Source of the DNA: CAZZCU01 sp964652825 | GTDB taxonomy: Bacteria > Bdellovibrionota_B > Oligoflexia > Oligoflexales > CAZZCU01 | Direction of reading: 5' to 3' | Length of the DNA: 64,000 nt | NCBI GenBank assembly: GCA_964652825.1 | Contig: CAZZCU010000008.1 | Coordinates: 1 to 64,000, forward strand | Part shown: one piece after another, positions 8,172 to 16,515 of the stretch | Layout: every line of letters begins with the position of its first letter | How positions within the stretch are numbered: the first letter of the stretch is position 1 | The notes under the pieces: model-generated | Told to the model about the DNA's origin: nothing | Database searches by the model: none | The model's input: only the letters and a program-made list of their open reading frames with translations | Position numbers and translations under genes: made by a program

Positions 8172-9074
8172 CTACACTTTGTTGTCAGACAAATGCGTCA
8201 GCTGCGTTCGTTTTTCGATAAACTCGATGATCGCGGCGGCGACGTCGATGCCGGTCGCACGCTCAATACCTTCTAGTCCTGGCGATGAATTGACTTCCAT
8301 GACCACAGGACCTTTATTCGATCTTAGCATATCGACACCGGCAATGCTTAGGCCCATGGCCTTTGCCGCTTTAATCGCAGCGTTTCTTTCGTCCGCAGTG
8401 ATAGTGATCGCTTCCGGTTGCCCGCCGCGATGGATGTTGGAACGAAATTCACCTTTTGGTGCGCGGCGTAACATCGAAGCAATGACTTTGTCGCCGACAA
8501 CGAAGCAACGGATATCGCAGCCCTCAGCCTCCTGCACGAATTCCTGGACGATAATATTCGCTTCCAGATCGCGGAAGGCTTCGATAACGGATTCCGCGGC
8601 GTTTTGCGTCTCAGCCAGTACAACTCCGATGCCTTGCGTGCCTTCGAGAAGTTTGATCACCAGCGGCGCACCACCCACCGTGTTGATTAGGCCTTTCACG
8701 TCCTTGGTTGAATGCGCGCAGCCGGTTACCGGCAGGCCGATACCATGCTTGGCAAGAATTTGCAGGCATCGCAGCTTGTCGCGGGAGCGGGCAATCGCTT
8801 GCGAGCGATTGGTGGTAAAGACGCCCATCATTTCAAACTGCCGCACCACTGCCGCGCCATAAAAGGTATAGGAAGCGCCAATCCTCGGGACGACCGCATC
8901 AATGTCGGTTAAGGGTTTGCCCTGGTGAATCACCAGCGGTTTGTGGGTGGCGATGTTCATATAACAGCGAAGGTAGTCAATGACGCGAACATCGTGGCCG
9001 TGCTTTTCGCCCGCTTCTTTGAGACGACGGGTCGAGTACAGTGCGGATTTACGCGAGAGAATAGCTATTTTCAA
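8172..9074 (-). CDS. rimK: RimK-family ATP-grasp glutamate ligase
   Basis: RimK adds glutamate residues to the C-terminus of ribosomal protein bS6 or makes short poly-glutamate chains. From the TTG start at 9074 the protein is 300 residues, the same length as E. coli RimK, and begins LKIAILSRKSALYSTRRLKE, matching the family start. The ATP-grasp section shows RDKLRCLQILAKHGIGLP, LVIKLLEGTQGIGV (substrate and ATP loop), an acidic VQEFVQEAEGCDIRCFVVG segment and the metal site VMEVNSSPGLEGIE. An upstream ATG at 9140 would add 22 residues foreign to the family and lies upstream of the likely promoter -10, so it was not chosen. No rimB or rimA partner gene is next to it; a hemerythrin and another ATP-grasp gene follow. 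Confidence 0.9.
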   Translation of the reverse strand: MKIAILSRKSALYSTRRLKEAGEKHGHDVRVIDYLRCYMNIATHKPLVIHQGKPLTDIDAVVPRIGASYTFYGAAVVRQFEMMGVFTTNRSQAIARSRDKLRCLQILAKHGIGLPVTGCAHSTKDVKGLINTVGGAPLVIKLLEGTQGIGVVLAETQNAAESVIEAFRDLEANIIVQEFVQEAEGCDIRCFVVGDKVIASMLRRAPKGEFRSNIHRGGQPEAITITADERNAAIKAAKAMGLSIAGVDMLRSNKGPVVMEVNSSPGLEGIERATGIDVAAAIIEFIEKRTQLTHLSDNKV

Positions 9075-9115
9075 GGGGAACGCCGCTCCTGTAATAAGAC
9101 GTGGCCGAGTCAAAA

Positions 9116-9144
9116 AGTGTATCACTACCGCTGATGTCAACCAA
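9116..9144 (-). promoter_or_regulatory. Candidate sigma-70 promoter for the rimK operon
   Basis: On the minus strand TTGGTT (9144-9139) and TACACT (9121-9116) are 17 bases apart. The implied transcription start near 9110 leaves the TTG start at 9074 but excludes the ATG at 9140. Confidence 0.35.
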
Positions 9145-9146
9145 GT

Positions 9147-9175
9147 TTGTATAAGAAGTATTTTTATTATATTCT
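9147..9175 (+). promoter_or_regulatory. Candidate sigma-70 promoter for tesA-ybbA-ybbP
   Basis: TTGTAT (9147-9152) and TATTCT (9170-9175) are spaced by 17 AT-rich bases and lie about 25 bases before the tesA start. The -35 match is modest. Confidence 0.35.
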
Positions 9176-9199
9176 GCTGGGACGATAAGGAGCCTGGTT

Positions 9200-9826
9200 G
9201 TGCGTAAATTGTTCAATTTAGTTCTGATATTAGCAACGTTGGCGCCATGGTCGGATCTTCTCGCCACACCGTCGTCCAAGCCGGTCAAGATTTTGTTCCT
9301 GGGTGACTCGTTAACCGAAGGGCATGGGGTTGCCAAAGAAGCGGCATTCCCCGCACTGGTGGAGGCGCGTCTCGTCGCCGCAAGTAAAAAGCCGGTACAG
9401 TTGACCGCTGCCGGCATCGGCGGTTCAACATCAGCTAGCGGACCCGCACGTTTGCGTTGGCATTTGAAAAACAAGCCGGATATTTTGATTCTTGCCTTGG
9501 GTGGAAACGATGGTTTACGCGGTATCAGCGTTGCCGAGTTGCGCAAGAATCTGGCCGCCACGATCGAACTAGCTCGTGCCAATCAGATCACAGTGCTCCT
9601 GGCCGGTATGAAAATGCCGCCAAATTACGGTCCAAAATACACGCAGGATTTTGCCAAGACTTTTGCGGATCTGGCTCGGCAATATGATGTGGCACTGATT
9701 CCTTTCTTGCTCGAAGGTGTTGGCGGCGATCCGAAACTAAACTTGCCTGACGGCATTCATCCCAATGAAGCTGGTCATAAAATAATTGCTGAAACGGTTT
9801 ATAAACATTTGGTGCCGCTATTATGA
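9200..9826 (+). CDS. tesA: TesA-like SGNH esterase/lysophospholipase, exported
   Basis: This is a 208-residue GDSL/SGNH hydrolase that cleaves acyl esters or thioesters, probably in the periplasm. It begins at GTG with an ideal AAGGAG ribosome site. A signal peptide (residues 1 to about 22, ending DLLA) precedes block I LFLGDSLTEGHG with nucleophile S37, block II with its conserved glycine in GIGGSTSASGPARL, block III LALGGNDGLRG (Asn oxyanion residue) and block V DGIHPNEAGH with the catalytic Asp and His. All four SGNH residues are present. It overlaps the next ABC-ATPase gene by 4 bases (ATGA). In E. coli tesA is the divergent neighbour of ybbA-ybbP; here the three form one operon, which supports the identification. 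Confidence 0.9.
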   Translation: MRKLFNLVLILATLAPWSDLLATPSSKPVKILFLGDSLTEGHGVAKEAAFPALVEARLVAASKKPVQLTAAGIGGSTSASGPARLRWHLKNKPDILILALGGNDGLRGISVAELRKNLAATIELARANQITVLLAGMKMPPNYGPKYTQDFAKTFADLARQYDVALIPFLLEGVGGDPKLNLPDGIHPNEAGHKIIAETVYKHLVPLL

Positions 9827-10497
9827 TTCTTCAGATGACAAATGTGCGTAAGGATTTTGTGCAACCGGGATCGGTGATCGATGTACTTAAAGGTATCAAT
9901 CTGACTATCGAGAAGCCCGAGACCCTTGCAATCGTCGGCCATTCGGGAAGCGGTAAGACCACGCTTTTAACATTGCTGGCCGGTTTGGATCGGCCCACCT
10001 CCGGCTCGATCATGGTGCATGGCAATGATCTTGCCGCGATGGGCGAAAAAGAATTGGCACAGTTCCGGGCAAAGCATTTGAGCATCGTGTTTCAGCAGTT
10101 TCACTTGTTGTCTAACCTGACGGCTTTGGAAAATGTTGCGCTGCCACTGGAAATCATGAAAGTCGAGAACGCACATCTGCTCGCCGAAGAAGAATTGTTG
10201 AACGTGGGGCTCGCGCACCGCCGCCATCATTTTCCGGTGCAAATGAGCGGTGGTGAATGTCAACGGGTAGCGATTGCACGTTCGTTGGTGGTCAAGCCGT
10301 TGGTGTTGTTAGCTGATGAACCGTCCGGCAATCTCGATGCCAAAACCGGCACTCAGGTCATGAATCTGTTGTTTGATCTTACCAAGTCGCATGCAACCAC
10401 GTTAATCCTGGTGACTCACAATGATCATCTGGCGGCGCGTTGTCAGCGGCAGTTTGTTTTGGCGGATGGTCTTCTTCAGCAGCAAGCAGGGGCGTAA
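9823..10497 (+). CDS. ybbA: LolD/YbbA-type ABC transporter ATPase
   Basis: This 224-residue ATPase belongs to the MacB/LolD class that drives mechanotransmission-type FtsX-like permeases. Walker A GHSGSGKTTLL, Q-loop VFQQFHLLSNLTALENVALP, signature MSGGECQRVAIARSL, Walker B VLLADEPSGNLD and switch histidine ILVTHND are all present. The SNLTALENVALP stretch is characteristic of the LolD/MacB group. It is translationally coupled to tesA and followed within 2 bases by the permease gene, which matches the YbbA-YbbP pair next to tesA in other bacteria. The substrate is unknown. Confidence 0.9.
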   Translation: MILQMTNVRKDFVQPGSVIDVLKGINLTIEKPETLAIVGHSGSGKTTLLTLLAGLDRPTSGSIMVHGNDLAAMGEKELAQFRAKHLSIVFQQFHLLSNLTALENVALPLEIMKVENAHLLAEEELLNVGLAHRRHHFPVQMSGGECQRVAIARSLVVKPLVLLADEPSGNLDAKTGTQVMNLLFDLTKSHATTLILVTHNDHLAARCQRQFVLADGLLQQQAGA

Positions 10498-10498
10498 T

Positions 10499-13054
10499 TT
10501 GATTTGGCTAAAGTTGGCGCTTCGCGAAATTCGTAATCGACCGCAGTTCAGTCTGTTTTTTATCGTTAACCTTGCTCTTGGTCTGTGTGGGTTTATCGGA
10601 CTCAATATTTTTGAAGGTGCTTTGACGCGCGATTTATCAGCGCGCTCAAAAGCCGTCTTGGGTGGTGATTTATCCATCTCCGGCGCCCGTCCGCTTAATG
10701 ATACCGAGCGCGAAGCCATCCAAAAACTTCTGCCCGACGCGACGATAACCGCCGTTGTCGAAATGTATTCGATGGTGGCGTCCGCGAAGGCGTCCCGTCT
10801 TATCCAGTTGGTGGCTATCGATGAGCGTTTTCCTCTCTATGGAACCCTGCGATTAGCCGCGGCAGGTGATATGGCCGAGCCGGGTGCTCGCCGTCTGGAT
10901 ATCAATGAGGCGTGGACTTTTCCGGAAGTCTTGGTGCAGCTTGGCGTGCCGGTTGGTGAAACCATCAAGATCGGCGAGACGTCGTTTAGAATTTCCGACA
11001 CGGTCGAGATCGATGTCGGCAGCAGTTCATCCATCGTTAGTCTGGCGCCGAAAATTTATATCAGTCAGCAGGTGTTGACCGCCACCGGTCTGTTGCAGCG
11101 CGGTAGCCGCGTGTCGTATCGCTATTTATTACGTCTGCCCGGCGATCCGGATCTGAAAGCCCTGGTGCAATCGTTGCGCGATGCCATCGGTCCAACGGAA
11201 ATGTCGATTCAAAGTCATGTTGATGCCAGCGAGGCGTTGGGACGTCTCCTTGGTTATTTGACGGATTATCTGGGGCTGGTGGCTTTGGTCGCGTTGTTTT
11301 TGGCATCGCTGGGAACCGCGTATCTGTTTCGCAGCTTTCTGTTGTCGCGATTGCATGCGATTGCAACGATGATGAGTCTTGGCGCGCATCCTCGCCAGGC
11401 GCAGTCGGTGTACGCCTTGCAGTTAGCATTGTTGGGGCTGGTGGCGGGGCTGGGCGGTATTCTGCTCAGTCAGTTGTTGCTGCCGTGGTTGCCGATATTA
11501 CTGAAAAGCTTTATGACCACGTCTGATTTGCAACTGGCGTTGAATGCACGCGCGGTTTTTCTGGCGCTTGTTATCGGTACGGTGGGAAGTTTTTTGGTTT
11601 GTTTGCCGTTTTTGGCGCGTATTCACAACCTCGGTCCGGCAATATTATTCCGCGAGCAGTATGCACCGGTTCTCAGTATGCATTGGCGCGGTTTTGTCTG
11701 GTATATGCCGGCGATGGCGGCATTTTGGTTGTTGGCGGTCTGGCAGGCACACTCACTGAAAGTTGGTTCGTTATTTTTCGGTGGATTTTTGCTGGCGGCC
11801 TTATTGCTGGCTGGCGCGGCCTTGGCCATTTTCCGTTTGATGGAAGCGGTTGCGCAGTGGTTTCCGATCACGATGCGTTTTGCCATGCGTAGTATTACGC
11901 GTAATCGCTTAAGCTCCATTTCCTGTTTTTTGGCGATTGGTCTTGGGACGATGTTGGCGAGTTTGATCCCGCAGCTACAAGCATCGTTACAGCAGGAGGT
12001 TAGCACTCCCAAAGGTCTGAAGCTACCAAGTCTATTTTTGTTTGATATTCAGGAAGAACAACTGCCAACCTTACAAACATTGTTGGCAAATGACGGTTAT
12101 CAATTGGCACAGATTTCACCGCTGGTACGTGCTCGTCTCGAATCGATCAATGGCGTACCCATCGCTGAATATGTTGCTAAGAATAAGTCCGTGGTTACTC
12201 GTGAAGATCAGGAGACACAGCGGTTTTTGACACGCACTTATAATCTAACCTTTCGCAAGGAATTTTCGCCTTCGGAGACTTTGATCGAAGGGGTGCCGTT
12301 CACTGATGAATCTTACAATTGGGATTCCGAGCACCCACCGAAAATTTCTTTGGAGTATCGGTTCGCTGAGCGTCTGAAAGTCGGTTTGAATGATCTTCTT
12401 GGCTTTGATGTCCAGGGCGTGCCGGTCGAGGGCAAAGTGGTGTCTTTGCGGCGTGTGAAATGGAATAGTTTTCAGCCGAACTTTTTTGTGCAGTTTCAGC
12501 CGGGAGTTTTCGATGACGCGCCGAAAACCATGCTGGCCTCAATCTCGTCGTTAACATCCGCGCAGCGGGTGAGTATCCAAAATCGCATTGTCGAGCGTTT
12601 CCCGAACATTTCGATTGTTGATGTTGCGAATGCGGTTGAGCGGATCAGCGCGATTGTCGGACAAATGTCATGGGCGTTACTATTCATGGCATATCTATCG
12701 CTTTTTGCCGGTCTGGTTGTGTTGTATGGCATTGCTCGCCAACACGCTTTTACCAAACGCTGGGACATTAATTTGCTGAAAGTATTGGGCGCCGATTTTC
12801 TTGAGCTGCGACTGATGAATCTGGCTGAATTTGGGTTGCTTGGCGGATTGGCTGCGTCTATCGGCGTGCTGGCGAGTCTGTTATTTAATTTCGCGGTGGC
12901 ATATTTCGTGTTTGATGGTGTCTGGGAGTTTTCCTGGCGCGTGCCGCTGCTGATCCTGGCAATAGTGGTTACGCTCAGCATATTGACAGCGCAAATGGCG
13001 GTGCGTAAGGTGCTGAGCGAAAGTCCCGCCGGCCTGCTCAAGGCAGGCGTTTAA
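10499..13054 (+). CDS. ybbP: YbbP-like FtsX-type ABC permease
   Basis: This is an 851-residue inner-membrane permease with two FtsX-like halves. An N-terminal membrane segment (about residues 15-38) is followed by a large periplasmic domain, three membrane segments near 255-400, further segments around 405-460, a second periplasmic domain and a final FtsX block near 715-850. TTG at 10499 was chosen because it lies directly after the ATPase stop, has an AGGGG ribosome site, and gives the usual start (IWLKLALREIRNRP); earlier in-frame ATGs lie inside the ATPase gene. The size and arrangement match the DUF214/YbbP family, which works with YbbA. A role in lipid or lipoprotein handling with TesA is inference. 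Confidence 0.88.
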   Translation: MIWLKLALREIRNRPQFSLFFIVNLALGLCGFIGLNIFEGALTRDLSARSKAVLGGDLSISGARPLNDTEREAIQKLLPDATITAVVEMYSMVASAKASRLIQLVAIDERFPLYGTLRLAAAGDMAEPGARRLDINEAWTFPEVLVQLGVPVGETIKIGETSFRISDTVEIDVGSSSSIVSLAPKIYISQQVLTATGLLQRGSRVSYRYLLRLPGDPDLKALVQSLRDAIGPTEMSIQSHVDASEALGRLLGYLTDYLGLVALVALFLASLGTAYLFRSFLLSRLHAIATMMSLGAHPRQAQSVYALQLALLGLVAGLGGILLSQLLLPWLPILLKSFMTTSDLQLALNARAVFLALVIGTVGSFLVCLPFLARIHNLGPAILFREQYAPVLSMHWRGFVWYMPAMAAFWLLAVWQAHSLKVGSLFFGGFLLAALLLAGAALAIFRLMEAVAQWFPITMRFAMRSITRNRLSSISCFLAIGLGTMLASLIPQLQASLQQEVSTPKGLKLPSLFLFDIQEEQLPTLQTLLANDGYQLAQISPLVRARLESINGVPIAEYVAKNKSVVTREDQETQRFLTRTYNLTFRKEFSPSETLIEGVPFTDESYNWDSEHPPKISLEYRFAERLKVGLNDLLGFDVQGVPVEGKVVSLRRVKWNSFQPNFFVQFQPGVFDDAPKTMLASISSLTSAQRVSIQNRIVERFPNISIVDVANAVERISAIVGQMSWALLFMAYLSLFAGLVVLYGIARQHAFTKRWDINLLKVLGADFLELRLMNLAEFGLLGGLAASIGVLASLLFNFAVAYFVFDGVWEFSWRVPLLILAIVVTLSILTAQMAVRKVLSESPAGLLKAGV

Positions 13055-13070
13055 AAGTAGAAAGTATCGG

Positions 13071-14042
13071 ATGGATTTACGAAAGATTCGTTACACGGCT
13101 TGGTCGATGGTGGCGTTAGCGGTTTTCAGCATGGCGCTTACCTGGTTGTGGCGCACTGCGAATGCTTCGGTAGGCACAGCGTTACCAACTCCGAGAATGC
13201 TTGATGATCTCGTACTGCAGACGGACGATGGCGGACCCTGGAGTTTTGATACAACTTTGGGGCGCTGGACGTTGGCGTTTTTTGGTTTTACGACATGTCC
13301 TGATATCTGTCCGACCTCCATGCATTATTTGCGACAAGAGCTGGCGGAGCTTTCGGAAGCAGAGCGTCGGCAAATACAGGTTTTGCTTATTTCCGTTGAT
13401 CCAGAGCGTGATGTGGGACGGGTGGGTGCTTATGCGCGCGGCTTTGCCGAGGATTTCGCCGGTGTCTCTGGTACGCCGGAGCAGTTGAAGCGGGCGGCGG
13501 CATTCTTCGGCGTGCATTACGAGAAGCGCGTCGCCGCTGGTTCCAAGCTTGGTTATACGATTGATCATAGTGGCGATTTTTTCCTTATTGATCCGTATGG
13601 GCGTTGGGTGAAAGTTTACCGGCCACCGCTCATCCTCGGACGGCTGGCGCGGGATTTGTCGGGCATGATCAAGCGCGGCTCGCCACTGGAAGTTGTTGAT
13701 GCCTGGATTCGTAAACCCGCCGCTGATATCCATGTAACGAGTGCCTATATGACTTTACGTTCCAAGCATCCGCATGCCGACCAGCTGATCGGCGTTGAAT
13801 CAACGGTCGCCGGCTCGACGGAAATTCACGAGACCGCGCAAGTGGACGGGATGATGCGTATGCAGCAGGTCACCGCCGTCGACGTACCTGCCAAGGGTGC
13901 GTTGGAGTTAAAACCCGGGGGTACGCACATCATGTTGATGGAACTGCGCAAGACGATTCAGACGGTCTCTCAAGTCCCTGTAGTTCTTCGCTTTTCCAGT
14001 GCACCGCCCATGAAAGTGATGACGCCGGTCCGCGCCCAGTGA
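13071..14042 (+). CDS. Sco1/SenC copper chaperone fused to a PCuAC domain
   Basis: This 323-residue membrane-anchored protein combines two copper chaperones of cytochrome c oxidase assembly. One transmembrane helix (about 11-29) leads to a thioredoxin-fold Sco domain with the copper-binding FTTCPDICP (C76, C80) and the distal histidine H166 in TIDHSGDFF. After about residue 210 comes a PCuAC (DUF461) domain: a Met/His cluster IHETAQVDGMMRMQQV followed by PGGTHIMLM, which fits the H-M...H-x-M copper(I) motif. The gene is 16 bases after ybbP and could be cotranscribed with it. Sco and PCuAC are normally separate proteins acting on the CuA site, so the fusion should couple copper delivery and cysteine reduction in one chain. 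No oxidase gene is in view. Confidence 0.88.
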   Translation: MDLRKIRYTAWSMVALAVFSMALTWLWRTANASVGTALPTPRMLDDLVLQTDDGGPWSFDTTLGRWTLAFFGFTTCPDICPTSMHYLRQELAELSEAERRQIQVLLISVDPERDVGRVGAYARGFAEDFAGVSGTPEQLKRAAAFFGVHYEKRVAAGSKLGYTIDHSGDFFLIDPYGRWVKVYRPPLILGRLARDLSGMIKRGSPLEVVDAWIRKPAADIHVTSAYMTLRSKHPHADQLIGVESTVAGSTEIHETAQVDGMMRMQQVTAVDVPAKGALELKPGGTHIMLMELRKTIQTVSQVPVVLRFSSAPPMKVMTPVRAQ

Positions 14043-14083
14043 TAGCCGCAGCGGATTATTCGTGATTTCCCGTATCAGTCACA

Positions 14084-14112
14084 TTGCTTGTCGGGCGGTT
14101 TCCTGCTATGAA
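14084..14112 (+). promoter_or_regulatory. Candidate promoter of pdxST
   Basis: TTGCTT (14084-14089), a 17-base spacer and TATGAA (14107-14112), with TGC directly before the -10 as in extended -10 promoters, lie 39 bases upstream of the pdxS GTG. No riboswitch-like structure was recognised in the leader. Confidence 0.45.
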
Positions 14113-14150
14113 CGCAGCCGTTATACGTAGAACTTTCAGGGGGTAAGCCT

Positions 14151-15032
14151 GTGGAAAAAGCAACGTTCCGCACGAAAGTCGGATTGGCTGAAATGCTTAA
14201 AGGTGGCGTGATCATGGACGTCATTGATGCCGACCAGGCACGCATTGCCGAGGATGCTGGTGCCGCCGCGGTGATGGCGCTCGAACGTGTTCCCGCCCAG
14301 ATTCGCAAAGAAGGCGGTGTTGCCCGCGCCAGCGATCCGGAAATGATTTTGAAAATTAAAGATGCGGTGTCGATTCCCGTGATGGCGAAATGCCGCATCG
14401 GTCACTTTATGGAAGCTCGTATTCTGGAAGCACTGCGCGTTGATTTTGTCGATGAGAGCGAGGTTCTAACACCCGCCGATGATGAGTATCACATTGATAA
14501 GCAGGCATTCTCGGTACCGTTTGTTTGTGGCTGTCGCGATTTGGGCGAGGCGTTGCGACGCATCGGCGAAGGCGCGGCGTTGTTGCGTACCAAGGGCGAA
14601 GCCGGCACCGGTAATATCGTTGAAGCTGTGCGTCACTTGCGAACTCTGCGGACTCAGATTCGTCGCCTGACAACTTTGTCGACGGATGAGTTGATGACCG
14701 AAGCCAAAAATCTTGGCGCCCCCTATGATCTGATCAAGCAAATCGCCGCGACCGGTAAACTTCCGGTGCCGAATTTCGCCGCCGGTGGCGTCGCCTCGCC
14801 GGCTGATGCAGCTTTGTGCATGGCTCTGGGTGCCGAATCTGTGTTTGTTGGTAGCGGCATCTTTCTGAGTGAAGACCCCTTGGCGCGCGCAAAAGCTATT
14901 GTCGCGGCGACCACCTATTGGCAGGACGCTTCTAAATTAGCGACGATCAGCACCGGCTTGGGCAAGGCCATGCCCGGCTTGGAACTTAGTGCTTTGGGAC
15001 GTTCAGAACGCTTTGCCGAGCGCGGCTGGTAG
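14151..15032 (+). CDS. pdxS: Pyridoxal 5'-phosphate synthase, synthase subunit PdxS
   Basis: PdxS builds pyridoxal 5'-phosphate from ribose 5-phosphate, glyceraldehyde 3-phosphate and ammonia supplied by PdxT. It is a TIM-barrel protein of 293 residues. Catalytic residues are visible: D23 in GVIMDVIDADQA, Schiff-base lysine K80 in VPVMAKCRIGH, and K148 in ALLRTKGEAGTGN, together with the phosphate loop around FAAGGVASPADAA. The start is GTG with an AGGGGG ribosome site. It lies 12 bases before pdxT. The gene shows that this organism uses the DXP-independent vitamin B6 route. Confidence 0.97.
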   Translation: MEKATFRTKVGLAEMLKGGVIMDVIDADQARIAEDAGAAAVMALERVPAQIRKEGGVARASDPEMILKIKDAVSIPVMAKCRIGHFMEARILEALRVDFVDESEVLTPADDEYHIDKQAFSVPFVCGCRDLGEALRRIGEGAALLRTKGEAGTGNIVEAVRHLRTLRTQIRRLTTLSTDELMTEAKNLGAPYDLIKQIAATGKLPVPNFAAGGVASPADAALCMALGAESVFVGSGIFLSEDPLARAKAIVAATTYWQDASKLATISTGLGKAMPGLELSALGRSERFAERGW

Positions 15033-15044
15033 GTTGTCAATTCC

Positions 15045-15596
15045 ATGGCCGTCATCGGTGTTTTAGCACTCCAAGGTGGTTATGCGTTGCATGTTGATGT
15101 GTTGCGCAAATTGGGCCATCAGACTCTGGAAGTAAAAACCCCCGAAGATTTTCAGCATATCGCTGGTCTGGTTTTGCCGGGCGGCGAAAGCTCGGTGCAT
15201 TTACGTTTGCTGGTGCGTAATGGTTTGCAAGAACCTTTGCAAAAATTTCTCGAGAGCGGGAAACCAACGCTCGCCACTTGTGCCGGTCTTATTCTTTGCG
15301 CGCGTAAAGTCCTTAATCCCGAGCAATATAGCTTTGCCTGCCTGGATATCGATGTGGAACGCAATGCCTGGGGTAGTCAGGCTGAGAGCTTTGAGTGTGC
15401 CTCGGATAAAGGTGCGCCGCTGGTATTTATTCGTGCACCGCGTATTCGCGATATCGGCTCGCAGGTGGAAGTGCTCGATACCCTAAATGGCGAGCCGATT
15501 TTGGTGCGGCAGGCAAATATCACCGGCGCGACGTTTCATCCCGAAATGTCCGATGACAGCAAGATTCATGATCATGTGTTTCGGACATTGCATTAG
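15045..15596 (+). CDS. pdxT: Pyridoxal 5'-phosphate synthase, glutaminase subunit PdxT
   Basis: This class I glutaminase releases ammonia from glutamine and channels it to PdxS. In 183 residues the triad is complete: nucleophile C79 in LATCAGLIL and the His/Glu pair H165 and E167 in FHPEMSDD. The oxyanion motif reads LPGGESSVH where PGGEST is usual. N-terminal IGVLALQGGYALHV is typical of the family (normally LQG-x-x-x-EH; here the glutamate/histidine pair is altered to AL-H). It follows pdxS by 12 bases and ends four bases before the convergent hslO gene. Confidence 0.95.
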   Translation: MAVIGVLALQGGYALHVDVLRKLGHQTLEVKTPEDFQHIAGLVLPGGESSVHLRLLVRNGLQEPLQKFLESGKPTLATCAGLILCARKVLNPEQYSFACLDIDVERNAWGSQAESFECASDKGAPLVFIRAPRIRDIGSQVEVLDTLNGEPILVRQANITGATFHPEMSDDSKIHDHVFRTLH

Positions 15597-15600
15597 CCAA

Positions 15601-16491
15601 TTAATGTTTTAACGGTTGGCTCATCATCAGCAGCAACTCATCGACGCGATCCAAGGTGACGATGTAGCGACGTCCACAGAATTCGCAGCTGACTTTAAGA
15701 TCCTCATTCTTGTCGCGCAGCAACACCAACTCGTTTTGTCCTAGCAGCATGAGTGAGCGTTCGACCCGCTCCAACGAGCATTTGCAGACGTGGCGCAATT
15801 CATAATCATGTTCAACGGCGACGAGATTGGTAAAATTCAGATATTCTTTGATGAGTTGTTCCGCGTTCAAGCCGCTGATCAGCAGCTGGGAAATGGGTGC
15901 TACCTCGTCAAAACGTTTTTCGATGCGATCGATGACTTGTTCGTCGGCGCCAGGCAATAATTCAACTAACACACCGCCGGTGACTTCAATGCCGCCGATG
16001 GTATCAAGATGCGTTCCTAATACAATCAACGACGGCACTTGGTGTGATTGATCCAGATAATGGGCGATGTCGGCGCCGATACCCTGGCCGGTCAAGGCAA
16101 CGGTACCAGAGTGCGGTTGTTTCTGATTCGGTACATTGCGTGTCACTGTCAATGTGCCGGCACCGATCGCCGCCTGGACATCCAGTTGACCATCACGAAA
16201 TGGCAGATCGACGGTGGGGTTGCTGCAGAATGCTCGGGTTTCGCCAGTAAAACTGGATTCTGCGAATAACAAATCCAGCGGACCGTCCCCGGAAAAATGC
16301 AGGGACAGCGATTGGCCTTCATCAGTATGGCTGGCTAGCAGTGTTGCCGCGGTGACAGCTCGGGATAGCGCCATACTAGCCAAGGGGCTGTATCCCTGCG
16401 TGTCACTGATCGATTTGACGAGCTCGGTGGCGACGACTGCCGCCACGCGTAGTTGCAAATCAGCGCTATAGAATTTGACGACCTTCTCCAT
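15601..16491 (-). CDS. hslO: Redox-regulated chaperone Hsp33
   Basis: Hsp33 is a cytoplasmic holdase switched on by oxidation of a zinc-binding cysteine cluster. The 296-residue protein has the normal N-terminal domain, and the C-terminal redox switch is complete: CKC (in RHVCKCSLERV) and CEFC (in SCEFCGRRY), about 28 residues apart. The C-terminal end is standard. It starts 24 bases after the stop of the MFS transporter gene on the same strand and may share its transcript. Confidence 0.95.
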   Translation of the reverse strand: MEKVVKFYSADLQLRVAAVVATELVKSISDTQGYSPLASMALSRAVTAATLLASHTDEGQSLSLHFSGDGPLDLLFAESSFTGETRAFCSNPTVDLPFRDGQLDVQAAIGAGTLTVTRNVPNQKQPHSGTVALTGQGIGADIAHYLDQSHQVPSLIVLGTHLDTIGGIEVTGGVLVELLPGADEQVIDRIEKRFDEVAPISQLLISGLNAEQLIKEYLNFTNLVAVEHDYELRHVCKCSLERVERSLMLLGQNELVLLRDKNEDLKVSCEFCGRRYIVTLDRVDELLLMMSQPLKH

Positions 16492-16515
16492 GACCTTGCT
16501 TCTGCTTTTACTTTA

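Noticed and set aside
8179..8862. 227-residue plus-strand ORF
   Set aside because: It is antisense to rimK; no ribosome site or domain.
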